Shown: positions 56,045-64,000 of the stretch, piece after piece
Layout of the letters: every line of letters starts with the position of its first letter
Numbering within the stretch: the first letter of the stretch is position 1
Source of the DNA: Thiothrix phosphatis
Lineage (GTDB): Bacteria > Pseudomonadota > Gammaproteobacteria > Thiotrichales > Thiotrichaceae
Direction: 5' to 3'
DNA: 64,000 nucleotides
Assembly: GCF_035668035.1 (NCBI RefSeq)
Contig: NZ_JAYMYJ010000047.1
Location: forward strand, 1 to 64,000
Made by a program: the position numbers and the translations under genes
Notes under the pieces: model-generated
The model's input: the letters and a program-made list of their open reading frames with translations, nothing else
What the model was told of the DNA's origin: nothing
Database searches by the model: none

Positions 56045-57394
56045 ATGCGCAAAAACCCTACAGGCTCCCTTGGGGGCTTTGGAAATATGGTTGAAATTCG
56101 CCAGCGATTGGTTTTTGTATTGCTGGCGTTAATTGTTTACCGGATTGGTGCCCATATTCCTGTTCCTGGTGTGAATCCTGTGGCGATGGCACACTTCTTT
56201 GACCAGAACAGTGGAACCATTCTGGGTGTATTCAACATGTTTTCAGGCGGGGCATTAAAGCGCCTGAGTGTGTTTGCGCTGGGGATTATGCCCTATATTT
56301 CGGCATCAATTATTATGCAGTTGATGGCTACGGTTATTCCTTCTCTTGAGCAGCTTAAGAAAGAAGGGGAATCGGGGCGACGTAAGATTACCCAATACAC
56401 CCGTTATGGGACTGTATTGTTGGCATTGTTCCAGAGTTTTGGTGTTGCTATTGCGCTAGGTGGCGAGGATATTGGTGGCGGTCAAACTATTGCATTAAAT
56501 CCTGGAGTTAGCTTCGTTATTACAACGGTCGTTACGTTGGTTACGGGCACTTTGTTTTTAATGTGGCTGGGTGAACAAATCACTGAACGTGGCATTGGAA
56601 ATGGCATCTCATTGATCATTTTCTCCGGTATTGTGGCGGGTTTGCCAGCGGCGGTTGGCGGAACTTTGGAGTTGGCCAATACAGGTGAGTTGTCGCCGTT
56701 TTTGGTGATTGTTTTGTTGGCGTTGATATTGTTGGTGACTGCTCTGGTTATCTTTGTTGAACGGGGTCAGCGCCGTATTACAGTCAATTACGCCAATCGC
56801 CAACAGGGGCGTAAAATGATGATGGGGCAATCCAGCCACTTGCCGCTGAAATTGAATATGGCAGGCGTGATTCCACCTATTTTTGCTTCCAGCATTATTC
56901 TTTTTCCTGCAACGCTGGGCAAATGGTTCAGTGATGCTGGCGGTATGAGCTGGATTCAGGGCTTTTTTAGCATGTTGCAGCCTGGGCAGCCGTTATATGT
57001 CCTGTTGTATGCCGCAGCTATTGTCTTTTTCAGCTTTTTCTATACGGCTCTGGTGTTTAACTCACGTGAAACGGCTGACAATTTGAAAAAAGCGGGTGCG
57101 TTTATACCGGGGATTCGTCCTGGAGAACAAACAGCGAAATATATTGACGGTGTCATGACTCGGCTGACGGGTATTGGCGCTATATATATTACCCTGGTTT
57201 GCTTGTTGCCGGAGTTTCTGATTTTGTGGTTTAAGGTGCCTTTCTATTTCGGAGGTACGTCGCTGCTAATCATCGTGGTTGTGGTCATGGATTTCCTGTC
57301 CCAGTTGCAGGCGCATATGATGTCGCACCAATATGAAGGCCTGATGAAAAAGGCTAATTTCAAAGCGCAGACGCGTCCCGGCGCTTTGCGCTGA
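56045..57394 (+). CDS. secY: Protein translocase subunit SecY
   Basis: Channel-forming subunit of SecYEG; 449 residues with ten hydrophobic segments. The plug region and signature follow RIGAHIPVPGVNP, FNMFSGGALKRLSVFALGIMPYISASIIMQL, ERGIGNGISLIIFSGI and the C5/C6 loops (ADNLKKAGAFIPGIRPGEQTA). Co-transcribed with spc ribosomal genes; its partner secE lies far upstream in the same window. Confidence 0.98.
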   Translation: MRKNPTGSLGGFGNMVEIRQRLVFVLLALIVYRIGAHIPVPGVNPVAMAHFFDQNSGTILGVFNMFSGGALKRLSVFALGIMPYISASIIMQLMATVIPSLEQLKKEGESGRRKITQYTRYGTVLLALFQSFGVAIALGGEDIGGGQTIALNPGVSFVITTVVTLVTGTLFLMWLGEQITERGIGNGISLIIFSGIVAGLPAAVGGTLELANTGELSPFLVIVLLALILLVTALVIFVERGQRRITVNYANRQQGRKMMMGQSSHLPLKLNMAGVIPPIFASSIILFPATLGKWFSDAGGMSWIQGFFSMLQPGQPLYVLLYAAAIVFFSFFYTALVFNSRETADNLKKAGAFIPGIRPGEQTAKYIDGVMTRLTGIGAIYITLVCLLPEFLILWFKVPFYFGGTSLLIIVVVVMDFLSQLQAHMMSHQYEGLMKKANFKAQTRPGALR

Positions 57395-57423
57395 CCCGAG
57401 TTATTTTCCGAGAGGTTTTCATC

Positions 57424-57537
57424 ATGAAGGTTAGAGCTTCAGTTAAAAAGTTGTGCCGTAACTGTCGGGTCATCCGCAGGAACGGAGTTGTGCGTATTAT
57501 CTGTTCTGACCCGCGCCACAAACAGCGTCAGGGTTAA
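57424..57537 (+). CDS. rpmJ: 50S ribosomal protein L36, zinc type
   Basis: A 37-residue protein. MKVRASVKKLCRNCRVIRR, then VRIICSDPRHKQRQG: three cysteines and one histidine form the zinc site (C+ form). It lies 29 bp after secY with GAGAGG upstream of the ATG. A zinc-dependent L36 coexists here with a zinc-free S14. Confidence 0.97.
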   Translation: MKVRASVKKLCRNCRVIRRNGVVRIICSDPRHKQRQG

Positions 57538-57549
57538 TGATCATTTAGG

Positions 57550-57578
57550 TTGATAATTAGAAGGGGTTCTGGCAAAAT
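57550..57578 (+). promoter_or_regulatory. Possible alpha-operon promoter
   Basis: TTGATA at 57550-57555 (5 of 6 to consensus), a 17-bp spacer and CAAAAT at 57573-57578 (4 of 6), in the 74-bp gap between rpmJ and rpsM. Weak evidence. Confidence 0.35.
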
Positions 57579-57611
57579 CGCCCGTTTTCCCGGTAGTCTG
57601 GAGAAATTTTA

Positions 57612-57968
57612 ATGGCTCGTATTGCGGGTATCAATCTTCCTGTCAACAAGCACGTTGTGATTGGTTTGACCTCAATCTACGGTATTGGTCGCCCGCGTGC
57701 TGCTGAAATTTGCAAAGCGGCAGATGTTGTCGCTAGCACTAAAATCCGTGACCTGAGTGAAGATGAAGTGGAGCGCATCCGTCTTGAAGTGGGCAAGTAC
57801 CTGGTTGAAGGCGATTTGCGTCGTGAAGTCTCCATGAACATCAAACGCCTGATGGACATGGGATGCTATCGTGGCATCCGCCACAGACGCGGCCTACCAA
57901 TGCGTGGTCAGCGTACCAAGACAAATGCGCGCACCCGTAAAGGCCCGCGTCGTCCAATTCGCAAGTAA
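57612..57968 (+). CDS. rpsM: 30S ribosomal protein S13
   Basis: Head protein contacting P-site tRNA; 118 residues. MARIAGINLPVNKHVVIGLTSIYGIG at the start and GCYRGIRHRRGLPMRGQRTKTNARTRKGPRR at the end. First gene of the alpha operon. Confidence 0.98.
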   Translation: MARIAGINLPVNKHVVIGLTSIYGIGRPRAAEICKAADVVASTKIRDLSEDEVERIRLEVGKYLVEGDLRREVSMNIKRLMDMGCYRGIRHRRGLPMRGQRTKTNARTRKGPRRPIRK

Positions 57969-57994
57969 TACTGAGATTGCAGGTAGAGTAAGTA

Positions 57995-58399
57995 ATGGCA
58001 AGACAGCCTAGAAAAGGTGCAACTGTTAACCTTCGCAAGAAGGTCAAGAAAACTGTCACTGATGGTGTTGCACATATCCATGCATCGTTCAATAACACAA
58101 TTGTGACCATCACTGACCGTCAGGGCAATGCTTTGGCATGGGCAACTTCTGGCGGTTCCGGTTTCCGTGGCTCTCGTAAGAGCACCCCGTTTGCAGCACA
58201 GGTTGCAGCTGAACGTGCAGGTAATGCAGCCAAGGATTATGGCCTGAAAAATCTTGATGTTGAAGTCAAGGGGCCTGGCCCAGGCCGTGAGTCTGCCGTG
58301 CGTGCGCTGAATAACGTTGGTTTTAGGATCAACAATATTGTGGATGTGACACCGATTCCTCACAATGGTTGCCGTCCACCTAAGAAACGTCGTGTGTAA
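57995..58399 (+). CDS. rpsK: 30S ribosomal protein S11
   Basis: Platform protein; 134 residues. VAHIHASFNNTIVTITDRQGNALAWATSGGSGFRGSRKSTPFAAQ and the C-terminal TPIPHNGCRPPKKRRV are the family signatures. Confidence 0.98.
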   Translation: MARQPRKGATVNLRKKVKKTVTDGVAHIHASFNNTIVTITDRQGNALAWATSGGSGFRGSRKSTPFAAQVAAERAGNAAKDYGLKNLDVEVKGPGPGRESAVRALNNVGFRINNIVDVTPIPHNGCRPPKKRRV

Positions 58400-58411
58400 C
58401 GGGAGAAAGTC

Positions 58412-59032
58412 ATGGCACGTTATATTGGACCTACCTGCAAACTGAGCAGACGTGAAGGTACTGACCTTTACCTGAAAAGCCGTGGCGCTTCTCTGGAAAA
58501 GAAATGCAAGCTGGATAAAGCTCCGGGTCAACATGGCGAGAATAAGGCTCGGTTGTCCGACTATGGTGTACAGCTGCGCGAAAAGCAGAAGGTTCGCCGT
58601 ATTTATGGCGTACTGGAACGTCAGTTCCGCAATTATTTTACAGAGGCTGCACGCCGTAAGGGTTCTACGGGTGAAAACCTGTTGCAGTTGTTGGAATGCC
58701 GTTTGGACAATGTTGTTTACCGGATGGGATTTGGTTCCACTCGTGCTGAAGCCCGTCAGCTGGTTAGCCACAAGGCAATCAGTGTCAATGGCCAGACTGT
58801 CAATGTCCCATCTTACCAAGTCAAGCCTGGTGATGTGGTTGCCATTCGAGAAAAAGCCAAAAAACAAACCCGTGTCCAGGATGCTGTCACTGTTGCAGAG
58901 CAGATGGGTTTCCCTGCTTGGGTCGATGTAGACGCAAAGGGATTGACAGGTACATTCAAGTCAGTACCAGACCGTAGTGATTTGCCAGCCGAAATTAATG
59001 AATCATTGATTGTGGAATTGTACTCCAAGTAA
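58412..59032 (+). CDS. rpsD: 30S ribosomal protein S4
   Basis: Primary 5'-domain assembly protein and, in E. coli, the translational repressor of the alpha operon; 206 residues. MARYIGPTCKLSRREGTDL at the start, RRIYGVLERQFRNYF, and the S4 RNA-binding domain (LLQLLECRLDNVVYRMGF, ARQLVSHKAISVNGQTVNVPS). No zinc-type cysteine cluster. Confidence 0.98.
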   Translation: MARYIGPTCKLSRREGTDLYLKSRGASLEKKCKLDKAPGQHGENKARLSDYGVQLREKQKVRRIYGVLERQFRNYFTEAARRKGSTGENLLQLLECRLDNVVYRMGFGSTRAEARQLVSHKAISVNGQTVNVPSYQVKPGDVVAIREKAKKQTRVQDAVTVAEQMGFPAWVDVDAKGLTGTFKSVPDRSDLPAEINESLIVELYSK

Positions 59033-59058
59033 TCATTGATCAGCTTCGAGAGACAGGT

Positions 59059-60063
59059 ATGACCTCGAAAACTACAGAATTGCTGAAGCCGCGTAACGTC
59101 CAGGTGCAAGAGGCGGGTTTGAATACCTACCGTATTACTCTGGAGCCGTTGGAGCGTGGGTTCGGTCACACATTGGGAAATGCGTTACGTCGTATTTTGT
59201 TGTCCTCCATTCCGGGCAGCGCAGTGACAGAAGTGCAAATTACCGGTGTGGTGCATGAATACACCAGTATTGAAGGTGTGCAGGAAGACGTGGTGGAGAT
59301 TTTGTTGAATCTCAAAAATCTGGCCATCCGTCTGAATGCGCGAGATGAGGCGACGCTTACGCTGAAAAAGAAGGGCAAGGGTGTCGTGACTGCGGCTGAT
59401 ATTGAACAGGATCATGATGTCGAAATCATCAATCCTGGCCATGTCATCGCACACATCACCAAGGATGATACGGAGCTGGAAATGAGCCTGACCATTACTC
59501 GTGGTCGTGGTTATCAACCAGCTTCCGTTCGCCGTGGCCCAGATTCGCCAGAATTGCCTCTTGGCACATTGGTGTTGGATGCAAGCTATAGCCCGATCAC
59601 GCGTGTTGCTTACAATGTTGATAGCGCGCGCGTGGAACAACGTACAGATATGGATAAATTGGTGTTGGAAATCCAGACCAATGGCTCCATCAATGCAGAA
59701 GAAGCCATCGGTATGGCGGCGCAGATTCTGCAACAACAGCTGGCAGTGTTCTTTGATCTGCGTATTGAAGAACCTGTGCGTCGTGAAGAATCCCAGCCAG
59801 AAATTGATCCGATATTGCTGCGTCCGGTTGATGATCTTGAACTGACTGTGCGATCAGCTAATTGTTTGAAAGCAGAGAATTTATTCTATATTGGCGATTT
59901 AGTGCAGCGCACCGAAACCGAGTTGCTCAAGACGCCAAACCTGGGTAAGAAATCTCTGACTGAAATTAAAGATGTGCTGGCACAGCATGGTTTGACGCTG
60001 GGCACCAAGCTTGATAATTGGCCACCAGCAGGTCTTGATCACCGTGAAAGCAAAGTGGGTTAA
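59059..60063 (+). CDS. rpoA: RNA polymerase alpha subunit
   Basis: Assembly and promoter UP-element-binding subunit; 334 residues. N-terminal domain with LEPLERGFGHTLGNALRRILLSSIPG, flexible linker, and a C-terminal domain with LELTVRSANCLKAENLFYIGDLVQRTETELLKTPNLGKKSLTEIKDVL. The neighbour order rpsD-rpoA-rplQ is standard. Confidence 0.98.
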   Translation: MTSKTTELLKPRNVQVQEAGLNTYRITLEPLERGFGHTLGNALRRILLSSIPGSAVTEVQITGVVHEYTSIEGVQEDVVEILLNLKNLAIRLNARDEATLTLKKKGKGVVTAADIEQDHDVEIINPGHVIAHITKDDTELEMSLTITRGRGYQPASVRRGPDSPELPLGTLVLDASYSPITRVAYNVDSARVEQRTDMDKLVLEIQTNGSINAEEAIGMAAQILQQQLAVFFDLRIEEPVRREESQPEIDPILLRPVDDLELTVRSANCLKAENLFYIGDLVQRTETELLKTPNLGKKSLTEIKDVLAQHGLTLGTKLDNWPPAGLDHRESKVG

Positions 60064-60088
60064 CCACGGGTTTTGAAGGATAAAGAAA

Positions 60089-60472
60089 ATGCGTCATCGT
60101 AATATTGGCCGTCAACTGAGCCGTAACAGCAGTCATCGTAAGGCCCTACTGCAAAGCCTGACCAACTCACTGATTCGCTATGAAGCGATCAAGACAACGT
60201 TGCCCAAGGCGAAAGAGTTGCGGCGTGTGGCGGAGCCGCTGATCACCCGTGCGAAAGAGGACTCAGTCCACAATCGTCGTATCGCTTTCTCCCGTTTGCG
60301 TGACAAGGAAGTGGTTGGCAAGCTGTTTAATGAGATTGGCCCACGTTTTAAAAGCCGTCCGGGTGGTTACCTCAGCATTATCAAATGTGGTTTCCGCGCA
60401 GGTGACAATGCGCCGATGGCGTATGTGACTTTAGTGGGCGATGCTGTCAGCGAGCAGGCCGCTGCCGAATAA
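60089..60472 (+). CDS. rplQ: 50S ribosomal protein L17
   Basis: Tunnel-exit region 50S protein; 127 residues. MRHRNIGRQLSRNSSHRKALLQSLTNSLI at the start, then TTLPKAKELRRVAEPLIT and RPGGYLSIIKCGFRAGDNAPMAYVTLV. Last gene of the ribosomal superoperon. Confidence 0.98.
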   Translation: MRHRNIGRQLSRNSSHRKALLQSLTNSLIRYEAIKTTLPKAKELRRVAEPLITRAKEDSVHNRRIAFSRLRDKEVVGKLFNEIGPRFKSRPGGYLSIIKCGFRAGDNAPMAYVTLVGDAVSEQAAAE

Positions 60473-60493
60473 TCTGCATTATTCCGTTTTCAG

Positions 60494-60519
60494 AAAGGCC
60501 GACAGTGTTCGGCCTTTTT
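60494..60519 (+). terminator. Rho-independent terminator of the ribosomal superoperon
   Basis: 9-bp stem (AAAGGCCGA with TCGGCCTTT), loop CAGTGT, followed by TT. Lies 22 bp after rplQ. Confidence 0.92.
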
Positions 60520-60599
60520 GCGTTTATTCGCATTGCTTTATATCATTGCAGTGCAGCATCGAATGTGTAGACTGCGTAATTTTTTGGATTGGATTCACC

Positions 60600-60977
60600 A
60601 TGCAGGACACTCCTACAGTTATCAAGGCAGAAGATGCCCGCAAAACGGCCAAAATCTTCTATTACGGCAATATCCTTTCAGTCCTGATCCCTTTCCCGGT
60701 GTTTATTTTGTGGTTTGGTGCATCGATGTTCGTGTATGCAATGTTTCGGCATCATCCAAATCCGCGGGTGGGCTATTATACACAGATCGGCGCCTACCAT
60801 TATTATGGTCTGGCTGGCGCATTGGTGCCGGTACTGACGTTTGCGCCGGGCGACTTTTTCAAGAACTGGTGGTGGGCGTTATGGATTTTTTGTGCGGCAA
60901 TATTATTGCCACTCTCCATCCGTCAAATCATGAGGATCAATAGCGACGCGTGGAGTGATACGACCAAGACTCATTGA
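60600..60977 (+). CDS. Unrecognised small inner-membrane protein
   Basis: A 125-residue protein that I do not recognise. Two or three hydrophobic segments are visible (ILSVLIPFPVFILWFGASMFVYAMF, YYGLAGALVPVLTF, WWWALWIFCAAILLPLSI), with a short basic, soluble N-terminus and a polar tail. The HHPNPRVGYYTQIGAYHYYG loop between segments one and two is rich in His and Tyr. ATG 60600 is chosen; the open frame upstream runs through the rplQ terminator. It is 10 bp ahead of bioB and probably co-transcribed, but no link to biotin is evident. Confidence 0.65.
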   Translation: MQDTPTVIKAEDARKTAKIFYYGNILSVLIPFPVFILWFGASMFVYAMFRHHPNPRVGYYTQIGAYHYYGLAGALVPVLTFAPGDFFKNWWWALWIFCAAILLPLSIRQIMRINSDAWSDTTKTH

Positions 60978-60987
60978 GGGAGGAAGA

Positions 60988-61959
60988 ATGACTGAATTAC
61001 GTCATGATTGGCGCATTGAGGAAGTGAATGCACTATTGGCGATGCCTTTTAGCGACTTGATGTTTCGTGCGCATCAGGCACATCGCGCAAACTTTCCGGT
61101 TAATCAGGTGCAGGTAAGCACCCTGCTCAGTATCAAGACAGGCGCTTGCCCGGAGGACTGCGGTTATTGTTCGCAAAGTGCCAAACATGACACCTCGCTG
61201 GAACGTGAACGCCTGCTGCCTCTACAGGAGGTTATCGACTCCGCAAAAGCCGCCAGGGAGCATGGGGCCACCCGTTTTTGCATGGGGGCTGCATGGCGTA
61301 ACCCGACCGATAAGAATCTGGAGCGGGTCATCGAAATGGTGCAGGCGGTCAAGGATTTGGGGATGGAAACCTGCGTCACGCTGGGGATGCTGACTGATCA
61401 GCAGGCGCAGCGCCTCAAGGGGGCGGGGTTGGATTATTATAATCACAATCTGGACACTTCCCCTGAGTTCTATGGCAATGTCATTTCCACCCGGACTTAC
61501 CAGGATCGGTTGGATACGCTGGAAAGCGTGCGCAATGCTGGCATCAATGTCTGTTCTGGCGGCATTCTCGGCATGGGTGAAACCCGTTATGACCGTGCGC
61601 GCCTGTTGCAACAGCTTGCAAATATGAAGTTCCATCCCGAGTCTGTGCCGATCAATGATTTGGTGAGGATTGAGGGCACGCCACTCAGTTCTGCAGAAAA
61701 GCTGGATCCATTTGAATTCATCCGCACGGTTGCGGCAGCCCGAATTATGATGCCGAAATCCTATGTGCGCCTGTCTGCGGGCCGTACTGAAATGTCAGAT
61801 GAAATGCAGGCTTGGTGTTTCTTCGCCGGGGCCAATTCCATTTTTTACGGCGACAAGTTGCTGACAGCTGAAAATCCGGAAGAAAGCCATGACCAGCAAC
61901 TGTTTGCCCGTCTTGGCATTGAGGCGGAAGCGGGGCAGGTCGGCGGCACGTATATGTAG
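60988..61959 (+). CDS. bioB: Biotin synthase
   Basis: Radical-SAM enzyme that inserts sulfur into dethiobiotin. The 323 residues include the [4Fe-4S] motif CPEDCGYC, MGAAWRNPTDKNLERV, YYNHNLDTSPEFYG, CSGGILGMGETRYDR, and conserved arginine in RLSAGRTEMSDEMQAWCFFAGANSIFYGDKLLT. ATG 60988 follows GGGAGGAAG. No other bio genes are within the window. Confidence 0.97.
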   Translation: MTELRHDWRIEEVNALLAMPFSDLMFRAHQAHRANFPVNQVQVSTLLSIKTGACPEDCGYCSQSAKHDTSLERERLLPLQEVIDSAKAAREHGATRFCMGAAWRNPTDKNLERVIEMVQAVKDLGMETCVTLGMLTDQQAQRLKGAGLDYYNHNLDTSPEFYGNVISTRTYQDRLDTLESVRNAGINVCSGGILGMGETRYDRARLLQQLANMKFHPESVPINDLVRIEGTPLSSAEKLDPFEFIRTVAAARIMMPKSYVRLSAGRTEMSDEMQAWCFFAGANSIFYGDKLLTAENPEESHDQQLFARLGIEAEAGQVGGTYM

Positions 61960-61966
61960 GCAGCAC

Positions 61967-63868
61967 ATGAACTACCCACAACCCTATGATGTGATTGTTA
62001 TCGGCGGCGGACATGCTGGTACGGAAGCCGCTCTTGCCGCTGCACGCATGGGTAGGCGCACGCTTCTGCTGACCCACAACATCGAAACAATTGGCCAGAT
62101 GAGCTGTAACCCCGCCATCGGCGGCATCGGCAAGGGCCATCTGGTGAAGGAAGTGGATGCGCTTGGTGGGGCGATGGCGCACGCTGCCGACCGGGGTGGC
62201 ATCCAGTTCCGTATCCTCAATTCCAGCAAGGGCGCAGCGGTTCGCGCTACCCGTGCGCAGGCTGACCGGGTGCGTTACAAGGCTGCGATCCGTTCCATTG
62301 TTGAAAACCAGCCCAATTTGCAAGTTTTCCAGCAAGCCGCCGATGACCTGATTGTGGAAGGTGATCGGGTGGCGGGTGTCGTTACCCAGATGGGGCTGCG
62401 TTTTTCCGCGCGTGCGGTGGTGCTGACCAGCGGGACTTTCCTTGGCGGCAAAATCCACATCGGCCTGAGCAATCATGCCGGAGGCAGGGCGGGTGACCCG
62501 CCCTCCATTACGCTTGCCCAGCGTTTGCGTGAGCTGCCGTTCAATGTCGATCGCCTGAAAACCGGAACACCGCCCCGCATTGACGCCCGCAGCATTGATT
62601 TCAGCAAACTGGAGGCCCAGCCGGGGGATGCGCCGACGCCGGTATTTTCCTTTCTTGGCAGTGTGCAGGAGCATCCGCAGCAGATTGCCTGCCATATCAC
62701 CTACACCAACAGCACGACGCATGACATTATCCGTAGCGGCTTGGATCGCTCGCCATTATACACCGGGGTGATTGAGGGCGTTGGCCCGCGTTACTGCCCG
62801 TCGATTGAAGACAAGATCATGCGTTTCGCTGACAAGGAGCGCCACCAGATTTTTATTGAGCCGGAAGGTTTGGACACGCACGAAGTCTATCCTAACGGGA
62901 TTTCCACCAGCCTGCCTTTCGATGTGCAGCATGCGTTGGTGCGCTCGATTCCAGGGTTGGAAAACGCCCATATCACCCGCCCCGGTTATGCCATTGAGTA
63001 TGACTTTTTTGATCCGCGCGACCTTAAGCCAACGTTGGAAACCAAAGCCATGCACGGCTTGTTCTTCGCCGGGCAAATCAACGGCACGACTGGCTATGAG
63101 GAAGCGGCGGCGCAGGGGTTGCTGGCAGGCTTGAACGCAGGCTTGTACGCGCAGGAAAAAGAAGGCTGGTATCCGTTGCGTGACCAGGCTTATCTCGGCG
63201 TGCTGGTTGATGATTTGATCACGTTGGGGACGCGTGAGCCTTACCGCATGTTCACCAGCCGTGCGGAACACCGCCTGCTGTTGCGCGAAGACAATGCCGA
63301 TTTGCGCCTGACCGAAAACGGCCATGAACTGGGGCTGGTCGACGAGGTGCGCTGGGCGGCATTCTGCACCAAGCGGGAAGCCATTGAGCGTGAACAGCAG
63401 CGCTTGCGGGCCACCGTCCTGCATCCGGCGGATGTTGCGGCAGAGGATTGCCAGCGTGTGTTCGGCGATGCGCTTTCCCGCGAATACAAGTTGTATGAGC
63501 TGTTGCGCCGCCCTAATGTGACTTACGCCGGTTTGACCAGTCTGCCTGCTGTTGGCAGCCCGGTTGCGGATGAAAAGGTGGCGGAGCAGGTTGAAATCCA
63601 GTGCAAATACGCTGGCTATATTGACCGCCAGCAGGATGAAATTCACAAGCAGCGCCGCAATGAGGAAACCCGCCTGCCTGATTGGCTGGATTATGCTCAG
63701 GTTCGCGGCCTTTCCAATGAGGTGCGCCAAAAGCTGCAAGCCCAGCGCCCGGCCACCATCGGCCAGGCGGCGCGCATTCCGGGAATTACGCCCGCCGCAA
63801 TTTCCCTGTTGTTGGTTCATTTGAAGAAGTCCTCCGCAGCTAACGGCGGCTTGCAGGCAAGCGCCTGA
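61967..63868 (+). CDS. mnmG: tRNA-U34 5-carboxymethylaminomethyl modification enzyme, FAD subunit
   Basis: MnmG (GidA) acts with MnmE to modify wobble uridine 34 in several tRNAs. 633 residues: FAD motif VIVIGGGHAGTEAALAAARMG at the N-terminus, SCNPAIGGIGKGHLVKEVDALGG, LKTGTPPRID, DHR-like TRPGYAIEYDFFDPRDL, and GQINGTTGYEEAAAQGLLAGLNA, with the C-terminal helical domain. ATG 61967 lies 7 bp after bioB; the frame upstream overlaps bioB. The stop shares a base with the rsmG start. Confidence 0.97.
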   Translation: MNYPQPYDVIVIGGGHAGTEAALAAARMGRRTLLLTHNIETIGQMSCNPAIGGIGKGHLVKEVDALGGAMAHAADRGGIQFRILNSSKGAAVRATRAQADRVRYKAAIRSIVENQPNLQVFQQAADDLIVEGDRVAGVVTQMGLRFSARAVVLTSGTFLGGKIHIGLSNHAGGRAGDPPSITLAQRLRELPFNVDRLKTGTPPRIDARSIDFSKLEAQPGDAPTPVFSFLGSVQEHPQQIACHITYTNSTTHDIIRSGLDRSPLYTGVIEGVGPRYCPSIEDKIMRFADKERHQIFIEPEGLDTHEVYPNGISTSLPFDVQHALVRSIPGLENAHITRPGYAIEYDFFDPRDLKPTLETKAMHGLFFAGQINGTTGYEEAAAQGLLAGLNAGLYAQEKEGWYPLRDQAYLGVLVDDLITLGTREPYRMFTSRAEHRLLLREDNADLRLTENGHELGLVDEVRWAAFCTKREAIEREQQRLRATVLHPADVAAEDCQRVFGDALSREYKLYELLRRPNVTYAGLTSLPAVGSPVADEKVAEQVEIQCKYAGYIDRQQDEIHKQRRNEETRLPDWLDYAQVRGLSNEVRQKLQAQRPATIGQAARIPGITPAAISLLLVHLKKSSAANGGLQASA

Positions 63869-64000
63869 TGGGGCGGAGCCAACAGGAAAAACTTCAGGGT
63901 TATCTGCAATTGCTGCAACGTTGGAACAAGGTTTACAACCTGACCGCCGTGCGCGATCCGGCGCAGATGCAGGTGCTGCATATCGACGACAGTTTGAGCA
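63868..64000 (+). CDS. rsmG: 16S rRNA (guanine-527-N7)-methyltransferase RsmG, 5' part
   Basis: Starts at ATG 63868, overlapping the mnmG stop (TGATG), and runs off the window after 44 codons. The visible part (KLQGYLQLLQRWNKVYNLTAVRDPAQM, then DDSLS) matches the N-terminal region of RsmG/GidB. The extension before it is shorter than in E. coli, but an in-frame stop upstream excludes a longer start. The mnmG-rsmG pair is standard. Confidence 0.93.
   Translation, partial: MGRSQQEKLQGYLQLLQRWNKVYNLTAVRDPAQMQVLHIDDSLS

Overview
The window reads as one stretch of a gammaproteobacterial chromosome, probably from a sulfur oxidiser of the Thiotrichales (Thiothrix-like). This placement is inferred from the family make-up: a sulfide:quinone oxidoreductase with all three catalytic cysteines, an Allochromatium-type 2[4Fe-4S] ferredoxin, surface proteins with DUF1566 and cadherin-like modules, and a standard gammaproteobacterial ribosomal superoperon. 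No rRNA gene, insertion sequence, integrase or CRISPR array was seen.

Layout. 1-5168 (minus) is the 5' part of a very large secreted repeat protein, interrupted by a 100-N scaffold gap. The gap is flanked by identical 55-bp ends and looks like an assembly artefact: merging the ends restores both the reading frame and the 288-bp repeat period. 5405-8304 holds a TlpA-type thioredoxin, a SafE-type membrane protein coupled to hspQ, and cca. 8516-12052 holds sqr, then nadC-lptM-lysA. 12240-16077 holds a minimal FecR-domain protein, a divergent zinc uptake locus (znuA, znuCB), coaD and a ferredoxin gene. 16155-20158 holds envelope and housekeeping genes (META lipoprotein, HugZ-like, trmO, dacB, DUF2799 lipoprotein). 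20330-25710 is tamAB, the outer-membrane translocation and assembly module.

25724-28747 is the accessory part of the window and holds its most unusual signal. Two DUF1566 proteins end in aligned 107-bp segments. Within them, 22 of the 25 differences fall in first and second codon positions, third positions are mostly kept, and a 43-bp block that runs past the stop codon is identical. This is the footprint expected of variable regions written by a diversity-generating retroelement (DGR). No reverse transcriptase or template repeat lies in the window, so the retroelement would have to act from elsewhere in the genome. A Uma2-family nuclease gene follows.

28927-60472 is the translation and transcription core, all on the plus strand: tRNA-Tyr, tRNA-Gly, tRNA-Thr, tuf copy 1, tRNA-Trp, secE-nusG-rplKAJL-rpoBC, then the str (rpsL-rpsG-fusA-tuf copy 2-rpsJ), S10, spc and alpha operons through rplQ. 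The two tuf genes are identical except at the 3' end. Regulatory sites visible here are an L10-type leader before rplJ, an attenuator-like hairpin before rpoB, terminators after rpoC and rplQ, and a strong promoter followed at once by a hairpin between rpsJ and rplC.

60600-64000 holds an unrecognised membrane protein, bioB, mnmG and the start of rsmG. The last two are the usual gidA-gidB pair.
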